DNA of 64,000 bases. Origin: Tritrichomonas musculus. Taxonomy: Eukaryota > Parabasalia > Tritrichomonadida > Tritrichomonadidae. Positions 31,501-40,505 of the stretch are shown one piece after another. The DNA is taken from NCBI GenBank assembly GCA_039105265.1, contig JAPFFF010000040.1:1116001-1180000 (forward strand). Reading direction: 5' to 3'. The notes below the pieces were generated by a model. That model saw only the letters and a list, made by a program, of their open reading frames with translations. It made no database searches and had not been told where the DNA came from. The position numbers and the translations under genes were made by a program. How positions within the stretch are numbered: the stretch's first letter is position 1; the number at the start of each line of letters is the position of its first letter.

Positions 31501-33336
31501 TGCGAAATATAAATAATAACTATTCTTTGACAATTTATAATACTCTCTTGCTTTCAAATAATTAATATTAACACCATGTCCATTTTCATAAATGAATCCT
31601 AAATTAAAGAGAGCATCTAAATTGTCAAATTCAGCTGATTTTTGGTAATATATTCTGGCCTTCAAAAAGTCTTGTTTGACACCATAGCCATTAAAATAAA
31701 TATTTCCTAATTTTAAGTAAAATAAAGATTTATTTTCACGTAATAAAAATAAATCATGGAAATTGAAAATGTTAATAATTGATCCTTCAATCATGAAATC
31801 TTCAAATAAAAAGTTGACAATATCGTTTGTTTTTAACATTGAGTTTTCAAGTTCAGCGAATGAAGTTGATTTCATTTCATTAATGAGAATATCATTAATT
31901 TCTTCGCAAGATGGTCTTTCTGAAGGAAAATGTTTGGTGCAGCATTTTATAAGATCATAAAAAGGTTTTGATTTTTCAACTTTTTCTAATTCTTCAAATT
32001 TCTTGTCTTTTCCTTCGAGAATGAAGTTAATAATCAATCCAAATGAATAAATATCGGTTGGGTAAGAAACCAATTCACCTTTAATTATTCCATATTGCTC
32101 AGGTGAAATATAGATACCTGATCCAATATTGTTTGTCATTTCACTTTGAAATTCATCATCGGTTGTTATCGGATGACGAATTGTCTCGAAATCAGAAATA
32201 TATGGAATGTTGTCGTGATCAAGGAGTATATTAAATGGTTTAAGATCCCGATGAATTAAATGGTTTTTGTGAAGGTATTCAATTCCTTGAAAAATTCTAT
32301 TTATCGTCATTAATCCAAATAAACTATTGAATTTTTTGTGTACTTTTAAATATGACACAAGAGAACCGTTACTCATATAATCATAAACCAATCCAACCTT
32401 TTCGCCATCATCAATTAAAAATCCATAAAAATGAGTTAAGCATCGATGCGAATAATGCTCACAAAAGTAAATTTCACGATCAATTTCCTTTCGATTTTCT
32501 TCGCAAACAAAAAATTCTTTAATCATGAAAATATTGAGACTTTCGAGATGAATGACCAATTTAAATGAGGCCATCGAATTTGAATAAAACGATCTTAAAT
32601 TGACAAAATCCGTTTTTTGAAAATTTTGAATTTTTATTTGGTCGGTACTCTCAATTTTCAATTGATCAATTTTTTCTTTGTTTTCAAATGAAAAAAAATT
32701 TGTGAGTATTGACTTCATGTCATTTTCTTTGGTGTCTTTTGTACAATTAAAATTAAAAAATGATTTGTCTTTGAAATAATCCGTTGGATAAAAGTGCCTT
32801 CTAATAATGAATCCAATAATTGAGTAAATTGTGTATCTGACAAATTCGTTTTTTTTTATTTCTTGAGAAAAATGAAGACAAAAACTTTTGATTTCTTCTT
32901 TTGCTCCTTCTTCAAACAATTCTCTTTCTTTTTCATTTTGCTCTTGTTCTAATTTGAAGTTAATTGTACTGACATTGATAATTGATATATTAATTTCTTT
33001 GAGTTGCTTGATGAGTTTGACAATCGGTTCATATGCTACGTGTTCAACAATAAGACATTCCCCTTCAACACAGATAATAATATTAACAAAATAATTTTTA
33101 GAATTAAAACCACCACTTGTCTGAAAAACGCTTGGCTTGTCTGAAAAATGAAAAGTAATGAATTTAAAACTTTTAAGATAAGAAAAAAGAAATTCGAAAG
33201 GTTGATCATTTTCATCTTTGCCAAAATAATATCGAAAATTAAATTGGCAATAAATATTGCTAATTGCATTATTACAAATTTCATTTCTCAGCAAGGTATA
33301 TTGAGCTGGAATATCTGAAAATGTTGATTTGTTCAT
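28555..33336 (-). CDS. Protein kinase-like protein with about 22 Sel1 repeats
   Basis: A single 1593-residue frame starts with ATG at 33336. Residues 1 to about 240 form an unassigned N-terminal domain. A kinase-fold domain spans about 245-485: the beta-3 motif FMIKEF has a Lys, HRDLKPFNILL is intact, but the glycine loop (FYSNSMASFKLV) has no glycines and DFG reads DFE (ISDFETIRHP). SPEQYG replaces APE. This combination suggests weak or altered catalysis, though it may be normal for this expanded trichomonad family. Residues about 530-1390 hold roughly 22 Sel1 repeats of 36 residues (A-L-x-N-L-G-x-x-Y-x-x-G-x-G-V-K-Q-D-x-x-K-A-x-x-Y-Y-E), expected to form a protein-binding alpha-solenoid. 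The last 200 residues are helical and unassigned. A scaffold-kinase is the likely role. Confidence 0.88.
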   Translation of the reverse strand: MNKSTFSDIPAQYTLLRNEICNNAISNIYCQFNFRYYFGKDENDQPFEFLFSYLKSFKFITFHFSDKPSVFQTSGGFNSKNYFVNIIICVEGECLIVEHVAYEPIVKLIKQLKEINISIINVSTINFKLEQEQNEKERELFEEGAKEEIKSFCLHFSQEIKKNEFVRYTIYSIIGFIIRRHFYPTDYFKDKSFFNFNCTKDTKENDMKSILTNFFSFENKEKIDQLKIESTDQIKIQNFQKTDFVNLRSFYSNSMASFKLVIHLESLNIFMIKEFFVCEENRKEIDREIYFCEHYSHRCLTHFYGFLIDDGEKVGLVYDYMSNGSLVSYLKVHKKFNSLFGLMTINRIFQGIEYLHKNHLIHRDLKPFNILLDHDNIPYISDFETIRHPITTDDEFQSEMTNNIGSGIYISPEQYGIIKGELVSYPTDIYSFGLIINFILEGKDKKFEELEKVEKSKPFYDLIKCCTKHFPSERPSCEEINDILINEMKSTSFAELENSMLKTNDIVNFLFEDFMIEGSIINIFNFHDLFLLRENKSLFYLKLGNIYFNGYGVKQDFLKARIYYQKSAEFDNLDALFNLGFIYENGHGVNINYLKAREYYKLSKNSYYLYFAGSMFLYGDFCKLDHDESLKCFEQFLEQEDINKLFSGLADIPRSNSKEYYRITCYYESLSEQIKTDIYRNLGDLYEKKHEYSKAKNFYELAACRHDNASICLLGTLYYNGYGVKQDFIKARECYELAAQKEDSNSYNNLGTICLNGQGVKQDFFKAKKYYELAARFCHSTAILNIGYMYEKGLGVKQDFLKAKEFYEKSSKFKNSNAFYNLGYLYENGFGVKQDYYKAKEYYEISSKQNNANALLNLANMYMNGRAVNQDIGIAEKLYELAAKQNNSNALCNLGNLYIHGLGVGRSVTKGFEYFERAAKLNNPNALKFLGLNYFNGQLVEKNFTKSCEYFERLVKITDDEKALLTLGMFYEIGLGVQINYSKAFQYYQRAEKLGSKEAFCSLGNLYHEGHGVKQNYFIAKQYYEKAARIGNDYANYCLGVYYYNGFGVQKDYLKAKKYFESCDLSNNQNALYNLGVIYHRGHGVKQDYSKAIYYYDKAAKFNDSGALFNLGCLYYSGHGSPIDLPRAKYYFQLSANSNNSYAMFMLGYLYYFGYGVKQDDSEAKKYFIESAKLNNPHSLLFLGHINRHKKDYIEARKYYEMSSKLYNSEAFLFLGLFYKYGLGVQVDDMKALGYFELSARYNNAYALYILARFYSFGETFDAFKSIHYYLKCIEIDYENVRFYEIKNHSETNIKKRNNFRYISCNDLGLIYLFELNDIEKAEKYLKEAGLNEYPFGQYNLGLFFKFYLNHIGNAEHMFKRSAENRFPLAEFMLGYMKEKEGSIEEAIQYYIKASDHEEEDLIFRSINYLNLLLGLSKIFIISVTNLKLSSFYFSSSDFIKAKEYFIKAFSNIQQNRFVYNVYQFYFPSNKTRNIIEYILSFILSAPLFNLANQLSLLENLFFDVNEIFDYDGNFIFNDVGVLFDFIVSKEDMRNNFVIEIQLVIQVLIDVLFTPPYPILFGRLSIMKKKHIDYFSPFLKNINDTFYEGFEIE

Positions 33337-33718
33337 TCTATAAATGCTGGCTAATTTTATCAGAAAAAGTTACAATCAATAGATTTAGACATTGACCCTC
33401 TCAATTTTGAATTAAACTTGTGGTTTTAATCTAAACTTTAGCACAGTTTTCAAATAAGTATATCTTTTTATAAACATAATTTTAAGCTTTCCTAAAAAAT
33501 AAAATTTTATTAAGAGTAATTAAATAAATATAATATTGCATTATATTTGATTTTTATATTTTTCATTAAAAGAAAAATTTGAAATAAAAAAATTGAAAAA
33601 TTGGAATTAAAATTCTTCCCATATCATTCAAAATTGAATATAAAAAAAACGAGAATATTCAAAACTTAATCGTTTATTTATCCTTTTCATTGAAATCATG
33701 ATCGTTAAAATTTTCTTC
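33337..33718. other. Intergenic AT-rich region
   Basis: Nothing gene-like recognised between the kinase-Sel1 gene and the relic at 33719. Confidence 0.55.
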
Positions 33719-34172
33719 TTATGAAAAACTGATCGTTGAAGGTAATTCAATTGGCCTTATTCGACCAGTAAAAGGATATGGAGAAAAACAAAGATTTGTT
33801 CTATCCTGGTTATGAACAGCTTTTACTTCTTTCCAGTGCCCGTTTAACGAGTTACCATTTATGTTGTTGCATACAATACATCTAGCTAAAAAGCTGGAGT
33901 AGATATTGTGAATTTTTTCTGCTGGGATTTTATTATATGAACGATTGAGAGAATAAAATAACTGATCTTTGCTTTCAAATTATATTCCTGATATATCATT
34001 CTTCCTCTTGGCGGTGAGAGAGTTTGATACTGTACTTAAGAGTTGTAAAAACTTTTGACTGTGTTGGGATTTCTATTTGTTAATTGTCCAATTAAGGTCC
34101 AGCTATTACCGTATAGTCATTTCCTATAATTTCAATTTTTTCATTTTCCGAAAGAGGTCCTGTGCTGATCAT
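33719..34172 (-). pseudogene. Unrecognised broken gene
   Basis: The minus strand begins MISTGPLSENEKIEIIGNDY at 34172 and ends with PAEKIHNIYSSFLARCIVC and NLCFSPYPFTGRIRPIELP near 33719. Both ends look genuinely coding, but in-frame stops and at least one frame change lie between them. No family is recognised. Composition is less AT-rich than flanking DNA, supporting former coding status. It could be a small protein of about 150 residues, now dead. Confidence 0.35.
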
Positions 34173-34572
34173 TTAAATTAAAAAAAATGTATTTCAAATT
34201 TCAATTTAAATTTCAATTGAGAAAAGAAAAATTAATATTTTTTGAGAGATTTTTTTCAAAAAGTTTTAGTTTTCGATATATTTTTTCTGAAGTTTACATG
34301 TAAATAAAAATATTGTTATACCTTTGAACTAATGGAACATAAAATAAATCTTACTATATTTTTAATTTGATGCTTTCTCATTCCTTTATTATCTTTTTAA
34401 AAATTTAAATAATATGAAAATAATATCATAATAAGAATATTTTCAATACAAAACGAAATCAATAGAACTTCATTGTTTACTAAGCATACCAAGGTATTAC
34501 TATTCTCTATGATAAACATTCATATTTAAATTAAACTATTAAAAAAAAGAGGTAAAATAAGTGTTTATTGAG
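34173..34572. other. Intergenic AT-rich region
   Basis: Nothing gene-like seen. Confidence 0.55.
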
Positions 34573-37495
34573 TTAAATTCTTTGCACTATTGTTGATGCA
34601 AGCAATTCAATATTGTTTGTGTTTATTGAAGCAGGAATTGTTATGGTACTCAATGCTGTGCATCTACAAAAAGCGCTTCTTCCAATAGATTTCACTGAAC
34701 GTGGAATCTCTATATGCTCCAATGATGAACAATTATTAAATGCAAAATCGCCAATCGTTTTTAAAGAAGAAGGGAGCTCAAATGAAATATCTTTCAAAGC
34801 AGAGCAGCAAGCAAAAGCATATTGATCAATAATCTTTAAAGAAGCAGGAAAAGATATTTGTGCCAATGAAGAGCATCCATTGAAAGCAGAAGTTTTGATT
34901 GTAGTAAGAGAAGAAGGAGAAACAAACAAAATTTTAGTCAATGAAGAGCATTCTAGAAAAGCATATTCATCAATTATTGTTAATGAAGCTGGCAATACTA
35001 TTTCTTTTAACATTTTACAATTGCAGAATGCTTTTTCATCAATTGTCTTAATAATAGAAGGTATTGAAAGTTGCGTTATTGATGAGCAATCATGAAACGA
35101 AAATCTTTTAATTGAAGTGATAGATGTGGAAAGAATTTGCATTTGTTGCAATAAAGTGCATTCATTAAACACGAATTCACCAAATTCAGTTAGATTGGAA
35201 GAATTCAATGCCAATGTTAATGCCTTACACTTATTAAAAGCATAATTGCCAATCGATTTTACATGTGGAAATGACATCACATTCAATGATGTGCATTCAT
35301 TAAAAGCATAATTTCCAATCGATTCTACAGAAGGAATTGAAATCAATGTCAATGATTTGCATTCATTAAAAGCATAATCACCAATCGATTTTACAGAAGG
35401 AAGTGAAATCAATGTCAATGATTTGCATTCATTAAAAGCATAATCACCAATTGATGTCACAGAATTAAATGAAATCATTCCTAAAATAGCGCATTCAGAA
35501 AATGCATATTTGCCAATTGATTCAAGAGAAGAAGGAAAAGAAATTAAATTTAGATATCTGCATTCTTCCAAAGCATGATCACCAATTGATTTTAAAAAAG
35601 CAGATCCTAAAAATGATATTGTCATTAAATGACTACAATTTTTAAAAGCTTTTTCCCCAATCGTAGCTACAAAATAAGGAATTGTAATTTGTGTTAATGA
35701 TGTACATTTTTCAAATGTCGATTCTTCAATTGACTTTAAATAATTGCAATTTTCAAAAGTTACCTGGCTTAATGATTGACAATTTGCAAAAGCATAACTT
35801 CCAATATAAGATACACTTGTAGGAATTGTTATTTGTTCGAGTTTAAAGCAACCAGCAAAAGAAGCTTTTCCAATTTTGGTTACGGAAGAAGGAATTTCTA
35901 AATGTTCCAAATTAAAACAGCCGCAAAAGGCATAACTTTTAATTGTAGTTAATGAAGAAGGAATTGTTATTTTTTGCAATGATGAACATCCTTCAAAAGC
36001 ATTTTTCCCAATCGTTTTAATATTAGGAGGAATGTCAAATTGTACCAGGATTTTGCATGAATTAAATGCATCATTTGGAATTGTATCATTTTGACTTAAT
36101 AAAAAGTAAATAATATCAAGATTATACTCATTTCCTGCAATTTGTAAAGCTGTCATGTTAAAAATAAATCAATTAGAATTGTATTTAAAAAAATCAATTA
36201 AAAAATTTTATTTTAAAAAAAAGATATTTTTCAAATGTCATTTAAAATTAAACAATTAATTCCATACAATACAAATCAATGATGAATTTCTTTATAAATA
36301 AAAAAGAGTTGTTTGTTTGAAACAAACTTTCCATTTATCTTAACCATGTTGTTTTTAAAGAAAAGTTTACAAAATGTAATGTAATTATATTCGCAGAAAT
36401 ATTTGAAAAGAAAAGGATTATTGAAATTTTCAGGCATGAATTCAAAATTATGATATTTAAGACCAATTTCATCTTTAAATTTAAATTCATCATTGTTTTC
36501 AATAGGCTGATTTGGTATTTTTGTCTTTATAAATTTGAATAGTTTTTTGAAATAATTGGGTTTTTCAATTTGATTTTCTAATAGCATGTTTTCAAAATAA
36601 TTCGCAATTTCATTATGATGGCATTTTACAGCTTCTTCCAAAATATCGTTGTATTCAATTTCAATATGATCTTCTTCGATTTTATGAATAATTTCTGGAT
36701 TTCGTCCGTGAATTGCATATAACCAAATAGGTGGTTTTATTTCAGCTTTACTTATTCGTAGATATTGGTATATTTGAATTGATCCATAAAATGCTGCGTA
36801 TTCAATTAAAGATGGAGTTGAATTAATTAAAAATGAATTTGTTTCAAAAAATGATGATTGTATCTTAGATGTTAACGGAATATTTGTTCTTGATATATAT
36901 GAAATAAATTCATCAATTGAATCATTTCGAATTAGTTGGCAAATGTATGAATCATTAACCCCTGCTTGACATTTCTCTTCAAAATTTTCAAATTTATTTG
37001 TATCAAAATCCCTTGTATTAAAAATTGGACGTTTAGCTAATTTACAGTTCTTTAATTGATAATAAAAATATTCATAATATGTTTTAAAATTTGTATCATC
37101 TCTTAGAGTTTTATTGAAAAAAATTGATAAATATCTTCATCGACTTCAATAATTTGATTATTTAAAAGAAATAATAGAATTACCTTGTTATATTTAAAAA
37201 GATTGAATAATTGTAAATTTGTGAAGGTTTGTTTGATTTTTGATTCAAAAAAAGTGATGGTTTTTCTTATCCTGTCCAAGAAATATTGATGGCGTTGGTG
37301 ATGCATTGATATTTTGTTGATCAGTGTTAAAAATTCTATAATTTCATCAGAATTTTCTAGAATATTAAGTTCATTAAAAAGATTAATTAGATTCTTATAT
37401 TTTTCTTTTTCATCTTCCTCATTTTCGCTGTCAACGAACTCAAGAAAAGTATTGTATATTTCTTTTTTTTGATTAACGCAAACAGAAATATCCAT
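34573..37495 (-). CDS. DUF3447-ankyrin-BspA-like LRR protein, interrupted
   Basis: Three segments read in order on the minus strand. Segment 1 (37495-37103): MDISVCVNQKKEIYN... with helical DUF3447-type N-terminus, ending in frame at an A7/T7 run (37117-37123). Segment 2 continues in the next frame (about 37120-36276) through RDDTNFKTYYEYF, PSLIEYAAFYGSIQIYQYL and AIHGRNPEIIHKIEED, which are ankyrin-like/DUF3447 hairpins; one extra T would join it to segment 1. Then 119 bases with stops follow (36157-36275). Segment 3 (36156-34573) opens with an ankyrin unit MTALQIAGNEYNLDIIYFLL and continues as about 19 LRR_5/BspA-like repeats (IPSSLTTIKSYAFCGCFNL type). No signal peptide or membrane anchor, so this is a cytoplasmic LRR protein. 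The homopolymer frameshift may be a sequence error; the 119-base gap resembles the spacers in the ankyrin-kinase gene. Confidence 0.75.
35238..35470 (-). repeat. 69-bp tandem LRR units, near identical
   Basis: Three to four successive LRR_5 units (SIGDYAFNECKSLTLIS and variants) are almost identical at DNA level with a 69-base period, for example GCATTCATTAAAAGCATAAT recurring in each. This indicates recent unit duplication within the gene. Confidence 0.8.
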
Positions 37496-37843
37496 TTTTT
37501 ATTATTTGGAAAACTCTGCCAAATTATTTTTTTTCAGAAAACTTTGAGAATATAAAAACATTTTTCTTTGAATTTTGTGAGATTTTTCAAATTTGAATGT
37601 GATCAAAAAAATAAGATTTTTTTGAATTTCCATGAATATCATCTATTGTTAGATTTTTTTGAGACATTTATATTTTTTATGCGATTTAAAAAATCTGAAT
37701 AATTGTAGATTTTTTAAATCTACAATTATTCACTGAGATATCAAATTTTTGAAAAACATTTTGGTATTTAATAAAAATTGTAGATTTTCAAATCAGGCTT
37801 GTTTTTGCATTTTTTCATTGACTGAATCATTTTTTTTGATTTT
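37496..37843. other. Intergenic with perfect palindrome
   Basis: No gene. It contains the inverted repeat at 37696-37732 and related GTAGATTT words upstream of the mariner-type MITE. Confidence 0.6.
37696..37732. repeat. 17-bp perfect inverted repeat, 3-base loop
   Basis: Arms TGAATAATTGTAGATTT (37696-37712) and AAATCTACAATTATTCA (37716-37732) pair perfectly. A partial third copy, AATTGTAGATTTTCAAATC, follows at about 37776. Confidence 0.85.
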
Positions 37844-38089
37844 TAAGGTACAAATCCAGTACGTTATTTTTTGAATAGGAGAACGTTTATTATTTGAATA
37901 GTTGCATGTCTCTGAAAAAGTTTAAATTGACTAGGTTTGTTTTTGACACTTATTTTACAATTTAAATAAACATTATGACATGTTATATGAAATGGATGAA
38001 AATAATCGTTTTTTATTTAACATACCATTTTATTCTTTGAGAATGTCAAAAAAAATTGCGGTTACTAAACGTACTGGATTTGTACCTTA
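37844..38089. mobile_element. Tc1/mariner-type MITE with 20-bp TIRs
   Basis: Terminal inverted repeats AGGTACAAATCCAGTACGTT (37846-37865) and its exact reverse complement (38068-38087) flank 242 bases with no coding capacity. TA dinucleotides (37844-37845 and 38088-38089) flank both ends, the target duplication of Tc1/mariner elements. Perfect TIRs suggest a fairly recent insertion. The mobilising transposase is not in this window. Confidence 0.75.
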
Positions 38090-38795
38090 ACTTATAAATA
38101 TATATTTGATAAAGCTTGTATTTATAGATATGATATTGGAAAAAGAAGAAATTAAATTCAAATACTGATCCTACCTCATGATCTCGATGAATTTTGTGAA
38201 TACAACTTTATTGCTTACCCTATCAAATATTGACTATAATATATGAGTTTTGTCCTGAGGAATTTTAATCCTTCAGTCATACGTAAAGATAGACCTAACA
38301 CATGGAAATTTGAGTTACTATGTTAAGAAATTTAACCAAAAAAATCGTAAAATTTAACCAAAAAATCGTAAAATTTAATTTTTTTGATATATATTTGTTT
38401 ATTTTTACATAATTTTTCGGGGATATACGCACCAGTGATCACCACGGGGCTGCACGAAGCCGAATCTGGTTCCTTTAATTGCTGGATGAATCGGGAAGCT
38501 ATTTGAACTATATAATTATTCATTATTTAGTAAAAATTGAATTAAAAAAGTATTCAAAAAGTTTAAAAGTTTTCAAAAAGTGGTGTAGAAAAATACGATT
38601 CTCCGAATAATTTAAACAAAGAAGAAAAAAATAGTGAACAATAATTAGATTAAAAAAGAAACTCTATATTTAATAACAATTATTATATTAATTTTTTCTT
38701 CTTTCTTCCTTTCTTTCAAATAGTTGAGATTACGAAGATGTAGAAAAATTAACAAATCTGCAAATATTATATATATATATATATATACATATAAA
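38090..38795. other. Intergenic region
   Basis: No convincing gene. It contains a 19-base tandem duplication (AAATCGTAAAATTTAACCA, 38331-38375 region) and an (AT)n run at 38766-38786. A 63-codon minus-strand frame at 38332-38523 has no recognisable family. Confidence 0.55.
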
Positions 38796-40241
38796 TTAAA
38801 CAACGCCAATTAAATCTGAATTAAACGATTTCTTGATGAGTGAATCATGCTCAACATTATAAGTTCCGGGGCCAGGCGTGGGGTATCTGTTTGCCTTTTC
38901 AAATTTACTATCTTTTGGAATTGTCTTCACATTATTTCCGAGAGATCTATCTGTATAGTAAGCATCAGGAGAAGGATTCTCCCTAGATGAAATCTGAAAG
39001 AAATTATTAACCATCTTTGATCTAGAATGTATTGATATTTTTGAATTACTTTTGGGCTTTGTTTCAATTGTATAAGCTCCAGGACCAGGCGTTTTGTCTC
39101 CAAAATCTTTATCTCTTGGAACCATACTTGCAAAGACTGAATTAGGTCTATCTTTTTTCTTATTTCTTTCCCATATGGATTTTGTTTCGTAACTGCCAGG
39201 ACCAGGAACACCATTACCTGGATTATATGTATCAAATGCCCTTCTTCCAGTAAATCCACTGTAATTTGAAGATAATGTGGCCCAAGACCCATCATCATGA
39301 TCATAAGCTCCTGGTCCAGGCACATTGTTACCATCATAATCTAAAAAGCGTGGAGTTCTTTGACCAAATGCAGCCTTTGCTACTGAAGGCTGATTTCGAT
39401 TTGTCTTCTGATATCTAGTTGGGGCTGGCGTTTTCTCTTTAACCACAAAAATTTCTCGTTTGGTTCTTGATTTAAATGTTGCTGATGAAATATCATTCTC
39501 TTCTTTATTCCAAGGCTGATGCTTTAATTCATAACCTTTTGGAGCCATTTCTGATGGATCTTTTTCTCCAAATTTTTTTCGAGCTGACGTTACTGATGAA
39601 GGACGAACTCGTGATCTGTATGATTTTTTAGGTTTTGGATTAAACTGATCAATACATGTATCATATTCACCAGGGCCAGGATTTTTGGCTTTATTAGAAA
39701 GATCAAGATTTCGATAAGGTTGCTTCATTGAATGACCATTGCGATATGAATCTTCAATATTGTATGTGCCAGGACCTATCCATCGGCCATCTCTTTTTTT
39801 GATTTTTTTTGGACGTAAAGTACCATCTTCAAGAATATCAAATCCAGAAATGTCTTGTCCTACATTAGGAGAAAAAGGCTTATCAACAATTGTATCAGGA
39901 ACTTGTCTGCGCTTTTTTTGCCCCCATTCTAAAATGACACTATGATCAGCAGGTGATGGATTATCATTTAAGTTATAAATAGATCTTTCTGAATTAGATT
40001 TAAAAGAGCTACTGATTTTTATATGAGTATTCGCATCAATAGGGTCGTATTTACCAGGCGCGGGAATTCCATTTTTTTTTCGATCAAATGGAGTTGATCT
40101 TTTTTCACGATTTTTAAAAGCCGCTGTAGGTTGCCGGCGAGAAGTAGCTGGCTCAATTTCATATGAACCTGGTCCTACATTATATGGGGTCGATGGGCGA
40201 TCAAATTGAAAATTACGAGATGAATTTTTTCCCCAAGACAT
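38796..40241 (-). CDS. SHIPPO/STPGR-repeat protein, axonemal microtubule-associated
   Basis: 481 residues, starting MSWGKNSSRNFQFDRPSTP at 40241. The frame extends one codon upstream only through a TTG. About eleven Pro-Gly repeats are visible: VGPGSYEIEP, PAPGKYDPID, IGPGTYNIED, NPGPGEYDTC, VPGPGAYDHD, VPGPGSYETK, TPGPGAYTIE, TPGPGTYNVE, with degenerate copies PSPADHS, PAPTRYQ and PSPDAYY. Such STPGR (ODF3/CIMAP-like) repeats occur in proteins that line flagellar doublet microtubules and other stable microtubule arrays; in a trichomonad the flagella, axostyle or pelta are likely locations. No signal peptide or membrane segment. The near-Inr TCACGA lies about 20 bases upstream. Confidence 0.88.
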   Translation of the reverse strand: MSWGKNSSRNFQFDRPSTPYNVGPGSYEIEPATSRRQPTAAFKNREKRSTPFDRKKNGIPAPGKYDPIDANTHIKISSSFKSNSERSIYNLNDNPSPADHSVILEWGQKKRRQVPDTIVDKPFSPNVGQDISGFDILEDGTLRPKKIKKRDGRWIGPGTYNIEDSYRNGHSMKQPYRNLDLSNKAKNPGPGEYDTCIDQFNPKPKKSYRSRVRPSSVTSARKKFGEKDPSEMAPKGYELKHQPWNKEENDISSATFKSRTKREIFVVKEKTPAPTRYQKTNRNQPSVAKAAFGQRTPRFLDYDGNNVPGPGAYDHDDGSWATLSSNYSGFTGRRAFDTYNPGNGVPGPGSYETKSIWERNKKKDRPNSVFASMVPRDKDFGDKTPGPGAYTIETKPKSNSKISIHSRSKMVNNFFQISSRENPSPDAYYTDRSLGNNVKTIPKDSKFEKANRYPTPGPGTYNVEHDSLIKKSFNSDLIGVV

Positions 40242-40505
40242 CAAGATTTTAGAATTCGTGATTGTACGTTATTTTATTTGTATAAACGGTCACCAATCAA
40301 TTTAAATAAATAGAAATAACTCTATAATTTCAAATAATAATTCATTTTTTATAAAATATTTTTCTAAACAGATAATACGAAAATGTGTTTTCATAAATTA
40401 AATCAATAAAATCAATTGATTAACAAAATAAACATATTAATATACACTTGCAAATTAACCTTATAATTAACCTTTGAGAAATCGTTATAATGTCCAAAAA
40501 GAAAA

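Noticed and set aside
38332-38523. 63-codon minus-strand frame
   Set aside because: Short, no Inr, no recognisable domain, and overlaps a 19-base tandem duplication.
40242-40244. One-codon-longer start for the SHIPPO-repeat protein
   Set aside because: The codon is TTG; ATG at 40241 is the better start.
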